Source: an uncultured Bacilli bacterium
Lineage (GTDB): Bacteria; Bacillota_I; Bacilli_A; RF39; UBA660
Assembly (NCBI GenBank): GCA_934101185.1
Contig: CAKOQD010000009.1
Location: forward strand, 1-39,265
Length of the DNA stretch: 39,265 bases
Reading direction: 5' to 3'
The notes under the pieces are model-generated. The model searched no databases, was not told where the DNA came from, and saw nothing but the letters and a program-made list of their open reading frames with translations. Made by a program: the position numbers and the translations under genes. Positions 8,040 through 15,918 of the stretch are shown here, in pieces (positions within the stretch are counted from its first letter, which is position 1; the number at the start of each line of letters is the position of its first letter).

Positions 8040-9428
8040 CTAATTATTTACATAGTGATGGGCAGTATTAGAGTTATTATCTAGTTTAGAGAATTCGTAT
8101 CCGTTTTCCATACCATATTTTATAATGCAAGAAAGTGCTTCACTATTGTATATTTTATCACTAGAATCATGCATTAAGACAACGTTTTCTTTATAGATTA
8201 AACTTTTAGTTACTTGATTACAAATCTTTTTTGAATCTTTTAGAGTAGTGTCACTAGAACCAACGTTCCAATCAAAATAGATATATCCTTTTTCAGTAAC
8301 ACTTTTAGTAAGTCTTGTCATAATACCTTTATTGTAACTTTTACTTATTGTGTTAGAACTACCTCCGGGGAATCTTATTAGATTGGTTTCTACTCCTGTG
8401 ACATTTTTAACTTTGTTTTTAATTTTATTTAGATCTTCAAAGTATGCAGTATCATTTTTGTATATTTTAGAGTAATTATGAGTGTAAGAGTGATATCCGA
8501 TTGCATGGCCTTCATCATATTCTCTTTTTAATAAGTAGTCAGTATTTTTATTATGATTTATTACAAAGAAAGTTGCTTTTATATTATGTTTTTTTAATAT
8601 ATCTAATATATCAGGTGTATTTTCTATGCTTGGACCATCATCAAAAGTTAAGTAAATTGTTTTACCTTTTCCTTTGATAGTGTTATCAATTACTTTAACT
8701 TTTCTTGTGATTGATACTTCATTATTACTTTTATCTTTTACTTTATAAGTTATTTCATAAGTACCAACTTTATTAGTGTTAACGTTACCAGTTTTTATAA
8801 CTTTATCAGTAATATTGCCATCACAATTATCATTTGCGGTATACACATCTTTAAAAGTACTTCCTTTTTTAATAGTGATGTTTTTATCAAGTTTAATTAC
8901 TGGTTTTGTAATATCTTTTCTAATTATTTTTCTAGATAGAGTAGTTTTGTTTTCTGATGAGTCAGATACTTCATAGATTATTTCATCTTCTTTAACAGTG
9001 GTTTTAATTTTATTAGTTAAATCTTTATCATAGTTATCACTTGCAGTAGCGCCATAGTCTTTTATTTTTCCATCGGGACATATATACATTGGATTATCTT
9101 TTAATATGGTGATAACTGGTTTAGTAGTGTCCACGACATTTACTTTTCTTATTTTTTTATAGTTTCCTATTTTGTATGTAATTTCGTATTCACCAATTTT
9201 AGTGTTGTCAATGTTATTTATTACCTCTAAATGAAAGGGTTTATTATTTAGTTTTGTTACTGTGTATCCTGGTTCATTGTATGGTGTGTTTACTTCCATG
9301 GTTATATCTTTATCTATTAATATAATGTTGTAGGGTCTAAACATGTATAGAAAGACTATAATTGATATAGATATTGCAAGTAATGTAGATGTTATTATTA
9401 ATATTATTTTTAATTTATTTGATTTCAT
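8040..9428 (-). CDS. Membrane-anchored polysaccharide deacetylase with Ig-like repeats
   Basis: A 462-residue protein with an N-terminal membrane anchor (about 8-30), three Ig-like domains of the DUF5011 type (about 34-247; repeated pattern of VVDTTKPVI and KVKDKSNNEVSITRKVKV), and a C-terminal NodB-type carbohydrate esterase domain (about 254-450). Catalytic motifs are complete: TFDDGPS with the base and metal aspartates, HSYTH (H-x3-H metal ligands), RFPGGSS, DWNVGSSD and VVLMHDSS. This predicts N-deacetylation of peptidoglycan or another cell-surface polysaccharide outside the membrane, which often gives lysozyme resistance. It lies next to the glucosaminidase/cohesin operon but has its own terminator. 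Transcription diverges from gpsB. Confidence 0.93.
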   Translation of the reverse strand: MKSNKLKIILIITSTLLAISISIIVFLYMFRPYNIILIDKDITMEVNTPYNEPGYTVTKLNNKPFHLEVINNIDNTKIGEYEITYKIGNYKKIRKVNVVDTTKPVITILKDNPMYICPDGKIKDYGATASDNYDKDLTNKIKTTVKEDEIIYEVSDSSENKTTLSRKIIRKDITKPVIKLDKNITIKKGSTFKDVYTANDNCDGNITDKVIKTGNVNTNKVGTYEITYKVKDKSNNEVSITRKVKVIDNTIKGKGKTIYLTFDDGPSIENTPDILDILKKHNIKATFFVINHNKNTDYLLKREYDEGHAIGYHSYTHNYSKIYKNDTAYFEDLNKIKNKVKNVTGVETNLIRFPGGSSNTISKSYNKGIMTRLTKSVTEKGYIYFDWNVGSSDTTLKDSKKICNQVTKSLIYKENVVLMHDSSDKIYNSEALSCIIKYGMENGYEFSKLDNNSNTAHHYVNN

Positions 9429-9502
9429 AATTATACCTCATTTATAGAATACCATTTTTATATTGTTTTTAAAACTATGTTTTATTATATTTTACATAGA
9501 TA

Positions 9503-9531
9503 TTGACAAAGAAATAATTTTTCTTTAAAAT
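9503..9531 (+). promoter_or_regulatory. Sigma-A-type promoter of gpsB (and rnpB)
   Basis: TTGACA at 9503-9508 and TAAAAT at 9526-9531, spaced 17 bases, 27 bases before the gpsB ATG. Confidence 0.8.
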
Positions 9532-9557
9532 ATTAAGTGTAAAGGGTTGGTGATATT

Positions 9558-9893
9558 ATGTACCAAAATAAACTTAATTTAACACCTAATGATATACTAG
9601 AAAAAGACTTTAAAATTGATACTAGAGGTTTCAGATTAAAGGAAGTAGATCAGTTTCTTGATCTTGTGATTGAAGATTATAATACTTTTATTGATATTAT
9701 TAAGAAACAAGAACAAGAAAAGGACGAGCTTACTGATGAGATTTTAAGGCTTAAACAACAACTTAGAGATGCTAATGTTAATGTAGAGATTGCTAAGGCT
9801 AATACTAGTACTGGTACATCAAATGTTGATATTTTAAAAAGAATATCTAATTTAGAAAAGGTAATTTTTGGAAAAGAGGATAATAGAGAATAA
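9558..9893 (+). CDS. gpsB: GpsB/DivIVA-family cell division protein
   Basis: A 111-residue coiled-coil protein that coordinates septal and peripheral wall synthesis, binding penicillin-binding proteins at the membrane. The DivIVA-type N-terminus is clear: LTPNDILEKDFKIDTRGFRL, then EVDQFLDLVIEDY, followed by a coiled coil (about 50-75). A short C-terminal helix (NVDILKRISNLEKVIFG) matches the GpsB hexamerisation segment, and the length fits GpsB rather than the longer DivIVA. The start has the GGTGATATT leader common in this genome. The gene directly precedes rnpB, the same order as in Bacillus subtilis. Confidence 0.92.
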   Translation: MYQNKLNLTPNDILEKDFKIDTRGFRLKEVDQFLDLVIEDYNTFIDIIKKQEQEKDELTDEILRLKQQLRDANVNVEIAKANTSTGTSNVDILKRISNLEKVIFGKEDNRE

Positions 9894-10240
9894 TATTTTA
9901 GGTAAACGCTGTATATTTATTATATAGAGGAAAGTCCATGCTCACAAGAACTGAGATGTTCTTAGTGTTTGTGCCTAGGGAAAAAATAACCTAGGGTAGA
10001 GTGATCTAACGGCTTTGAAATAGTCTAAGTTTTTAATATGACTAGAGTAGATATAAAAGTGCCACAGAAACGAGTCTTTTGGGAAACTGAAAGAATGAAA
10101 CGAGGTAAACCCCGCAAGTGAGAAACCCAAATTTTGGTAGGGGAATTCTGATAGGGAATAAAACTGATTCAGGAATCGAAAGATAGATAAATGTTTACCA
10201 CCTTTATGGTACAGAACATGGCTTATTAAATATTATTTTT
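9890..10240 (+). ncRNA. rnpB: RNase P RNA (class B)
   Basis: The catalytic RNA that removes 5' leaders from pre-tRNA. Conserved region I is present as GAGGAAAGTCCATGCTC (9928-9944), and the matching 3' conserved block as ACAGAACATGGCTTAT. The P15 loop region holds GGTAAACCCC, containing the GGU that pairs with tRNA CCA. The terminal helix P1 is formed by AATAATATTT (9889-9898) and AAATATTATT (10228-10237), so the RNA begins over the gpsB stop codon. A run of T follows and serves as terminator. Overall arrangement and gpsB linkage point to the Bacillus (B) type. Confidence 0.95.
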
Positions 10241-10264
10241 TTTATATAATTAAGGAGAGATAGG

Positions 10265-10699
10265 ATGAAAGAAATAGGGGAACAGTTTAAGAAAAAACGG
10301 GAAGAAATAGGTATTTCTATTAATGAAGTAGCGAGTGATTTAAAAACTGACCCAATCATTATAGAAAACTTAGAGGAAGGAAATAGAAAGGTTTTTAAGG
10401 ATGTATTAGAATTAAAGGAAATATCTTCTTCATATGCTAAGTATTTAGGGCTTGATCCAGAAAGTATTTTAGATGAGATAAATGATTATTTATTTGAAAA
10501 GACTTCAAAGATAGATTTAGATGATTTAAAAGACAGAATTGAAACAATTAAAAAAGAAGAGGAAAAGAAGAAAATAAGGACTCCGTATACAATTGAGAGA
10601 AATGAGAATTCTAATAGAACTATTTTTTCTATTATAGTGGTTTTGGTTATTATACTTGTAATATTTTATATATTACTTAGAAAATTAATTATAGGGTAG
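10265..10699 (+). CDS. RodZ-like membrane protein with cytoplasmic HTH domain
   Basis: A 144-residue protein with a Cro/CI-type helix-turn-helix of the RodZ kind at the N-terminus (IGEQFKKKREEIGISINEVA, about 3-22, continuing to about 70), a charged linker and one membrane helix (about 119-138) close to the C-terminus. In RodZ this HTH binds MreB rather than DNA and links the cytoskeleton to wall synthesis. The external domain of classical RodZ is missing, leaving only a few residues outside. It stands immediately before pgsA as ymfM does in Bacillus. The Shine-Dalgarno AAGGAGAGAT precedes the ATG. No mreB is in the window, so the partner is inferred. Confidence 0.8.
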   Translation: MKEIGEQFKKKREEIGISINEVASDLKTDPIIIENLEEGNRKVFKDVLELKEISSSYAKYLGLDPESILDEINDYLFEKTSKIDLDDLKDRIETIKKEEEKKKIRTPYTIERNENSNRTIFSIIVVLVIILVIFYILLRKLIIG

Positions 10700-10707
10700 G
10701 TGTGATT

Positions 10708-11322
10708 ATGAAGTTTAATCTTCCAACAAAGTTGACGTTTTTAAGACTTTTCTTATCAATTGTGATAATAGTCTTATTAATATTTCCATTCTATAGAGTT
10801 GGAATTGAAATTAAAACATTTTTATATCATAATATTTTAGTGGATATTAGATATATAATTGCAGGAATATTATTTATTTTTGCATCTTATACTGATCATT
10901 TAGATGGTAAGCTTGCTAGAAAGAATAATCAAGTAACTGATTTTGGAAAGTTTCTTGATGCGATAGCGGATAAAGTTCTTGTTAATTCTGTTTTAATTGT
11001 TTTTGCTAGTCAAGGTTTTATATCTGTTTTTATTCCTGTTGTTATTGTAATAAGGGATATAGTGGTGGATGCTATTAGAATGATGAGTGCTAGTAAAGGT
11101 ACAGTTGTAGCGGCAAGAACTGGTGGTAAAATAAAGACTGCTTGTTTAATGATTGGTATATCACTTACTTTTATTTATAATTTACCTTTTGAGTTATTAG
11201 GATTACAAGTATCGAAGTTCTTTTTATACTTTGGAACTATAATGGCAATTGTGTCTGGAATAGAGTATTATAAGTTAAATAAGAAAAATATTTTTATTGA
11301 TTCTAAAGATGAAATTTTATAA
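10708..11322 (+). CDS. pgsA: CDP-diacylglycerol-glycerol-3-phosphate phosphatidyltransferase
   Basis: An integral membrane enzyme that makes phosphatidylglycerol phosphate, the committed step to phosphatidylglycerol. The CDP-alcohol phosphotransferase signature D-G-x2-A-R-x8-G-x3-D-x3-D is intact in DGKLARKNNQVTDFGKFLDA. The remaining sequence forms several hydrophobic helices. I place the start at ATG 10708 because it has the genome's usual GGTGTGATT leader; a GTG six bases upstream is possible. The 204-residue length is normal. It follows the RodZ-like gene by 8 bases and ends in a strong terminator before recA. Confidence 0.94.
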   Translation: MKFNLPTKLTFLRLFLSIVIIVLLIFPFYRVGIEIKTFLYHNILVDIRYIIAGILFIFASYTDHLDGKLARKNNQVTDFGKFLDAIADKVLVNSVLIVFASQGFISVFIPVVIVIRDIVVDAIRMMSASKGTVVAARTGGKIKTACLMIGISLTFIYNLPFELLGLQVSKFFLYFGTIMAIVSGIEYYKLNKKNIFIDSKDEIL

Positions 11323-11347
11323 TTGATAGACAAAAGTTAATGAAATT

Positions 11348-11379
11348 TTAAAATTCCCTTAAGGGAATTTTTATTTTTT
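11348..11379 (+). terminator. Intrinsic terminator after pgsA
   Basis: AAAATTCCC and GGGAATTTT pair around TTAA (11349-11371), followed by a T-rich tract. Confidence 0.85.
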
Positions 11380-11397
11380 GGTGCCATTTTTTTAACA

Positions 11398-11411
11398 AAA
11401 ACAAATGTTTG
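11398..11411. promoter_or_regulatory. Candidate LexA/DinR (SOS) box upstream of recA
   Basis: AAAACAAATGTTTG has the AAC-N4-GTT core and purine/pyrimidine pattern of the Bacillus SOS box (CGAACRNRYGTTYC), differing mainly at the outer positions. It lies 8 bases before the recA -35, a sensible operator position. No lexA gene is in the window. Confidence 0.5.
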
Positions 11412-11419
11412 AAAAAGTG

Positions 11420-11448
11420 TTGACAAATGATTAAAAAGTTGTTATGAT
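11420..11448 (+). promoter_or_regulatory. Sigma-A-type promoter of recA
   Basis: TTGACA at 11420-11425 and TATGAT at 11443-11448, spacing 17, 23 bases before the start codon. Confidence 0.85.
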
Positions 11449-11471
11449 TAATACATGTTAGGAGGAATATT

Positions 11472-12497
11472 ATGGCTAAAAAAGAAGAAAATAAGACATT
11501 AGACCAAGTAATGGCTGATATTGAAAAACAATTTGGAAAAGGTTCAATTATGAAACTTGGTGAACAAAAACATATGGAAGTTGAAACTACTTCATCTGGA
11601 TCATTAATGCTAGATATAGCGTTAGGAGTAAATGGTTTTCCTAAAGGAAGAATAATTGAAATATTTGGACCAGAGTCAAGTGGTAAGACTACGGTTGCAC
11701 TTCATGCAATTGCAGAGGTACAAAAAAAAGGAGGACGTGCAGCATTTATAGATGCAGAACATGCACTTGATCCTGTTTATGCTAAAAAGTTAGGAGTAAA
11801 TATTAATGAATTATTATTATCACAACCTGATACAGGTGAACAAGCATTAGAAATATGTGAAGCATTAGTTAGAAGTGAAGTTGTTGATATAATTGTAATT
11901 GATTCGGTAGCGGCGTTAGTACCAAAGGCTGAAATTGAAGGTGAAATGGGAGATTCTCATGTTGGGCTTCAAGCAAGACTTATGTCACAAGCATTAAGAA
12001 AGTTAAGTGGTACAATTAGTAAGACTAATACTACTGCTATATTTATTAATCAACTAAGAGAAAAAGTAGGAGTTATGTTTGGTAATCCTGAAACTACACC
12101 TGGAGGAAGGGCGTTGAAGTTTTACTCAACAATCAGACTTGATGTAAGACGTGGTGAACAAATTAAGAATGGTGATACAGTTGTAGGTGCTAAAACTAAT
12201 ATTAAAGTAGTAAAGAATAAAGTTGCTCCTCCATTTAAAACTGCTTGTGTTGAAATTATGTATGGAACAGGTATATCTAAAGAGGGAGAAATTATTGATT
12301 TAGCAGTTGATGCCGATATCGTTGATAAAAGTGGTGCATGGTATTCTTATAATGGAGAACGTATTGGTCAAGGTAAAGAAAATGTTAAGACTCTTTTAAG
12401 AAGTAATCCTAAGTTAAGAGATGAATTAGAAAAGAAAGTAAGAGATTTTTATAGTAAAAAAGATGTTATTATAGAAAAAGAAAAGAAAACTGAGTAG
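11472..12497 (+). CDS. recA: Recombinase RecA
   Basis: The strand-exchange ATPase of homologous recombination and co-protease for SOS induction. The 341-residue protein is full length. Walker A is GPESSGKTT, Walker B is IIVIDSVAAL, loop L1 contains EIEGEMGDSHVGLQARLMSQ, and the L2 region follows INQLREKVGVMFGNPETTPGGRALKFY. The C-terminal tail is Lys/Glu-mixed rather than strongly acidic as in E. coli. A GGAGG Shine-Dalgarno, a consensus promoter and a likely SOS box precede it, and a terminator overlaps its end, so it is monocistronic. Confidence 0.99.
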   Translation: MAKKEENKTLDQVMADIEKQFGKGSIMKLGEQKHMEVETTSSGSLMLDIALGVNGFPKGRIIEIFGPESSGKTTVALHAIAEVQKKGGRAAFIDAEHALDPVYAKKLGVNINELLLSQPDTGEQALEICEALVRSEVVDIIVIDSVAALVPKAEIEGEMGDSHVGLQARLMSQALRKLSGTISKTNTTAIFINQLREKVGVMFGNPETTPGGRALKFYSTIRLDVRRGEQIKNGDTVVGAKTNIKVVKNKVAPPFKTACVEIMYGTGISKEGEIIDLAVDADIVDKSGAWYSYNGERIGQGKENVKTLLRSNPKLRDELEKKVRDFYSKKDVIIEKEKKTE

Positions 12498-12520
12498 ATT
12501 TATTTCTACTTTTTTCTTTT
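12493..12520 (+). terminator. Intrinsic terminator after recA
   Basis: AGTAGA (12493-12498) pairs with TCTACT (12505-12510), with the TAG stop in the stem, followed by a T-rich tract. Confidence 0.75.
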
Positions 12521-12525
12521 GGTAA

Positions 12526-12554
12526 TTGACATAAATTATTATTTTTTGTAAAAT
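12526..12554 (+). promoter_or_regulatory. Promoter of the pilC/pilD pair
   Basis: TTGACA at 12526-12531 and TAAAAT at 12549-12554, spacing 17. An ATG at 12553 lies within the -10 box, which rules it out as the translation start of the next gene. Confidence 0.75.
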
Positions 12555-12585
12555 GATTATAGTAATAATAAAGGGGCAATGCCGT

Positions 12586-14187
12586 ATGAAAAAGAAAAAT
12601 AATAAAGTAGATGATGATTTTAATGTAGAAAATGTTGTTGATAATCAAAATCAATATGTTAATCAGTTAGATGATTATGTAGATATATTAAAAGATCAAA
12701 TTGAAATGTCTGAAAGTAAAGTTAATGCTTTACAAGGAGAAATGGAACAAGCTCAAGAACATGTTAATAGATTACGTAATGAACTTTCTCAAAAAGAAGG
12801 TATTCTGGATGAAGAAATGCAAAAACAACTTAGGATGATTGAAGAACAAACAAGACAAGAAATGCTTAAAAATCAAGCTAACACTAATATTAATGGTGTT
12901 CCTGTCCAAAATCCTGGAGTTAATACCACTGATGGAATTCATGTTGATATAAAGGGTGTTAATGCAACTGGTGTTAAAATGACAACTTATTCTTATGAGG
13001 TACTTAATCAACAAGGACAAAAAATTAAAGGACAAATAGATGGGACTAGTACTGCTGAAGTAAAAACGTTTCTTGAAAATGAAGGGTTTCAAGTAATTAG
13101 AATTGATGCAATGAAGGGTATTATGAATGCCCAAATTGGTGGTTCTCCACGTCTTAAGATGTCACAACTTGCTTTTATACTTACACAACTTTCAACATAT
13201 TTAAAAGCAGGTATACCTCTTATTGACTCTGTTAGAATATTGCAAAGACAGTCAGTTAAACCCGCTCAAAAGAAAGTGTTTTCAAATATAACTTATCAAC
13301 TTTATAAGGGTGAAAGTTTTTCAAATGCTTTAGCATCTCAAGGAAATACGTTTCCTAAACTTTTGATTAACATGGTAAAAACAGCAGAAATGACTGGGGA
13401 TTTACCTGAAATATTAGATGATATGACTGAATATTATACTGCGATTGATAGAACAAGAAAACAAGCGATTAGTGCAATGGCGTATCCTACGATTATATTT
13501 GTGTTTGCAATATGTGTAATGACTTTTATATTAGTATATGTAATACCAGAATTTCAAGGAATATTCGTTGCAAATGGTGCTAAACTTCCTAAAATAACTA
13601 CTGTAATACTTTCAATAAGTAAGTTCTTTACTAGTAATGGTTTAATTATTTTAATGGCTTTGGTGTTACTTCTTGCAACATATGTTATATGCTTTAAATA
13701 TTCAAAAGGATTTAAAAAAGCAATGCAAACAGTTTATATGCATATACCTGTTATTAAAAATATAATTATATATAAAGAAGTTACTCAATTTACAAAAACA
13801 TTTGCTTCACTTCTTAATCATAATGTATTTATAACAGATTCAATGGCAATACTTGAAACTGTATCACAAAATGAAGTTTATAAGGAAATAATAAATGACT
13901 CACTTAATAACTTAGCTAAAGGTGCTAAACTTAGTGATTCGTTCCGTGATAAATGGGCTTTCCCAGTTGTGGCATATGAAATGTTAGTTACTGGTGAAAA
14001 TACTGGTAGACTTCCAATGATGATGGAATATGTATCAAATTATTATAATGATTTATATACTAATGCTATTAAAAGAGTAAATACATTTATTGAACCAGTA
14101 ATGATTATAATGCTTGCATTTATGGTCGGAGTAGTAGTATTATCAGTTATTATACCAATGTTCTCATTCTACGGACAAATTATGTAA
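12586..14187 (+). CDS. PilC/GspF/ComGB-type inner-membrane assembly protein with N-terminal coiled coil
   Basis: A 533-residue polytopic platform protein of type IV pilus/type II secretion/competence pseudopilus systems. Residues about 30-105 are a Gln/Glu-rich coiled coil not typical of the family. A short PilC-like N-domain follows (YSYEVLNQQGQKIKGQIDG), then two T2SSF domains (about 190-313 and 393-515), each with the expected helical pattern; FPKLLINMVKTAEMTGDLPEI and FPVVAYEMLVTGENTGRLP are the paired repeats. Three membrane segments are visible, at about 295-325, 345-370 and 500-525. The start at 12586 has AAGGGG nine bases before it; an upstream in-frame ATG is inside the promoter. It is followed after 19 bases by the prepilin peptidase. 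The assembly ATPase and pilins are not in the window. Confidence 0.88.
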   Translation: MKKKNNKVDDDFNVENVVDNQNQYVNQLDDYVDILKDQIEMSESKVNALQGEMEQAQEHVNRLRNELSQKEGILDEEMQKQLRMIEEQTRQEMLKNQANTNINGVPVQNPGVNTTDGIHVDIKGVNATGVKMTTYSYEVLNQQGQKIKGQIDGTSTAEVKTFLENEGFQVIRIDAMKGIMNAQIGGSPRLKMSQLAFILTQLSTYLKAGIPLIDSVRILQRQSVKPAQKKVFSNITYQLYKGESFSNALASQGNTFPKLLINMVKTAEMTGDLPEILDDMTEYYTAIDRTRKQAISAMAYPTIIFVFAICVMTFILVYVIPEFQGIFVANGAKLPKITTVILSISKFFTSNGLIILMALVLLLATYVICFKYSKGFKKAMQTVYMHIPVIKNIIIYKEVTQFTKTFASLLNHNVFITDSMAILETVSQNEVYKEIINDSLNNLAKGAKLSDSFRDKWAFPVVAYEMLVTGENTGRLPMMMEYVSNYYNDLYTNAIKRVNTFIEPVMIIMLAFMVGVVVLSVIIPMFSFYGQIM

Positions 14188-14206
14188 TTAAACAAGGGGG
14201 AGTAAA

Positions 14207-14974
14207 GTGGAATCAATATATTTAATAATGTTTTTTATACTAGGTTTAGTTTTTGGATCATTTTATAATGTAGTAGGTTTTAGATTGTGCAATAAAGAAT
14301 CACTAGTAAAACCAAGAAGTCATTGTCCTAAGTGTAATCATGTTTTAAAAGCAGGTGAACTAATACCTGTTATATCCTATATAATCCAAGGTGGAAGATG
14401 TAGAAAATGTAAAGCTAAAATATCCATATTTTATCCAATGATTGAATTATTTACAGGACTACTTTTTTCAATTAGTTATTACTCATTTGGATTTAGTTAT
14501 GATTTATTAATGGCTCTTACTTTATCATCAATGTTTGTAATAATTGTTGTCACTGATTTAAATTATTATATAATACCTGATGAAATAAATATCTTTTTTG
14601 CAGTTTTAATATTTATAATAAATATATTAAGATTTGGATTTCTTGGAGCATGTAAGTATTTAGTATTTGGTGCAATAATGTTTTTGTTTATGTATTTGTT
14701 AATGAACTTTGGAAATATACTATTTAAAGAAGAATCTCTTGGTGGAGGGGATGTGAAGTTACTTTTTGCACTTGGTATGGTAATGGTTCCTTCAATATCA
14801 TTTGTATCAATTGCACTTTCTGCTTTTATAGCACTTCCTGCATCATTAATAATATATTTTATAAACAAAGAAAGAAAGTTACCTTATGGACCGTTTTTAG
14901 TTCTTTCATTCTTATTGGTATATTTTTTAAAGATAGATATTCAAACTGTATATGATTTAATTAAATTAATATAA
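14207..14974 (+). CDS. Prepilin peptidase / N-methyltransferase (A24)
   Basis: A 255-residue membrane enzyme of the PilD/ComC family that cleaves the leader of prepilin-like proteins and N-methylates the new end. The cytoplasmic zinc-binding loop has two C-x2-C pairs (CPKC and CRKC). The catalytic aspartates are in VVTDLNYYIIPDE and GGGDVKLLFALG. About seven to eight hydrophobic helices fill the rest. It starts with GTG after AAGGGGGAG. Its pairing with the PilC-like gene indicates a small pseudopilus or competence system whose other genes lie elsewhere. Confidence 0.93.
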   Translation: MESIYLIMFFILGLVFGSFYNVVGFRLCNKESLVKPRSHCPKCNHVLKAGELIPVISYIIQGGRCRKCKAKISIFYPMIELFTGLLFSISYYSFGFSYDLLMALTLSSMFVIIVVTDLNYYIIPDEINIFFAVLIFIINILRFGFLGACKYLVFGAIMFLFMYLLMNFGNILFKEESLGGGDVKLLFALGMVMVPSISFVSIALSAFIALPASLIIYFINKERKLPYGPFLVLSFLLVYFLKIDIQTVYDLIKLI

Positions 14975-14999
14975 GCATTTCTTTGTGAAATGTTTTTTA
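14975..14999 (+). terminator. Intrinsic terminator after the prepilin peptidase gene
   Basis: CATTTC (14976-14981) and GAAATG (14987-14992) form a 6-bp stem followed by six T. Confidence 0.75.
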
Positions 15000-15028
15000 T
15001 TTACAAATATGGGTTCTGATTATATAAT
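15000..15028 (+). promoter_or_regulatory. Promoter of the short-chain dehydrogenase gene
   Basis: TTTACA at 15000-15005 and TATAAT at 15023-15028, spacing 17, 18 bases before the ATG with GGAGGG between. Confidence 0.75.
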
Positions 15029-15046
15029 TGTTATGGAGGGATATAT

Positions 15047-15823
15047 ATGAAAGATATGTTTAATTTAGAAGGAAAAGTAGCAGTAGTTACTGGAGCATCT
15101 TCAGGACTTGGACATGATGCTGCGGTTATGTATGCAGAGTATGGAGCAGATGTTGCTTTATTAGATTTAAATGAAAACGATTTAGAAAAAGTAAAAGAAG
15201 AAATAGAAAAACTAGGTAGAAAGGTAATTGCTATAGAGTGTGATGTTACTAAAGAAGCACAAGTTAAAGATGCAGTAAGTAAAGTATTAGAAGTATTTTC
15301 TCATATAGATATATTGCTTAATAATGCTGGAATAGCAGTACGTGGAGGGGTAGAAACATTAACGGAAGATGAATGGGATAAGTCATTTAATGTTAATGTA
15401 AAAGGAATGTATTTACTTAGTAAATATATAATACCTGGTATGAAAGAAAGAAAATATGGAAAGATAGTAAATATTTCTTCAGTTAATGCAGTAATTGCAG
15501 ATAAAAATGATATATTTATAAGACATAGTTATAATGCTTCGAAAGCTGCTGTTTTAGGATTAACTACTGGAATGGCTTGTTCTTATGCAAGATATGGTAT
15601 TACTGTAAATGCTATTGGACCAGCACTTTTTAAAACTGGTATGACTAAAGATACATTATTTAAAAGTGAAGAGTTTTTAAATGGTTATAATATGCTAAAT
15701 CCAACAGGTAGACCTGGTAATGAAAAAGAACTTAATGGTACAATACTTTATTTATCTAGTGATGCTTCAAGTTATGTACAAGGACAATTTATAATAGTTG
15801 ATGGTGGAGGAGCATTAGTTTAA
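15047..15823 (+). CDS. Short-chain dehydrogenase/reductase (SDR)
   Basis: A 258-residue NAD(P)-dependent oxidoreductase of the classical SDR type. The nucleotide-binding motif TGASSGLG is at residues 16-23, the conserved NNAG follows mid-protein, the catalytic serine is in NISSVNAV, and Tyr/Lys are in YNASK. The aspartate in LLDLN after the second strand suggests a preference for NAD over NADP. The C-terminal IIVDGGGALV is typical. The closest named groups are gluconate 5-dehydrogenase and 3-oxoacyl-ACP reductase-like enzymes; the substrate cannot be told. It is monocistronic, with its own promoter and terminator. Confidence 0.9.
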   Translation: MKDMFNLEGKVAVVTGASSGLGHDAAVMYAEYGADVALLDLNENDLEKVKEEIEKLGRKVIAIECDVTKEAQVKDAVSKVLEVFSHIDILLNNAGIAVRGGVETLTEDEWDKSFNVNVKGMYLLSKYIIPGMKERKYGKIVNISSVNAVIADKNDIFIRHSYNASKAAVLGLTTGMACSYARYGITVNAIGPALFKTGMTKDTLFKSEEFLNGYNMLNPTGRPGNEKELNGTILYLSSDASSYVQGQFIIVDGGGALV

Positions 15824-15853
15824 TAACATAAAAATCTTATAAAAGAATTAAAT

Positions 15854-15878
15854 AGTACTTGTAAAAGTACTTTTTTTG
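15854..15878 (+). terminator. Terminator between the SDR gene and the cassette
   Basis: AGTACTT (15854-15860) pairs with AAGTACT (15865-15871) around GTAA, followed by six T. It belongs to the repeated cassette, since the same hairpin is at 39050-39067. Confidence 0.8.
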
Positions 15879-15887
15879 TTATAAAAT
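15859..15887 (+). promoter_or_regulatory. Putative promoter overlapping the terminator, copy A
   Basis: TTGTAA at 15859-15864 and TAAAAT at 15882-15887 with 17 bases between. The -35 is formed by the hairpin loop and stem end. The same geometry is kept in copy B (TTGAAA, TAGAAT). Confidence 0.55.
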
Positions 15888-15918
15888 TAACTTATAAGAA
15901 ACTATGGAGGTAAAAAAT

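Noticed and set aside
12553..12585. Longer start for the PilC-like protein at 12553
   Set aside because: This ATG lies in the -10 box of a well-formed promoter and has no Shine-Dalgarno.
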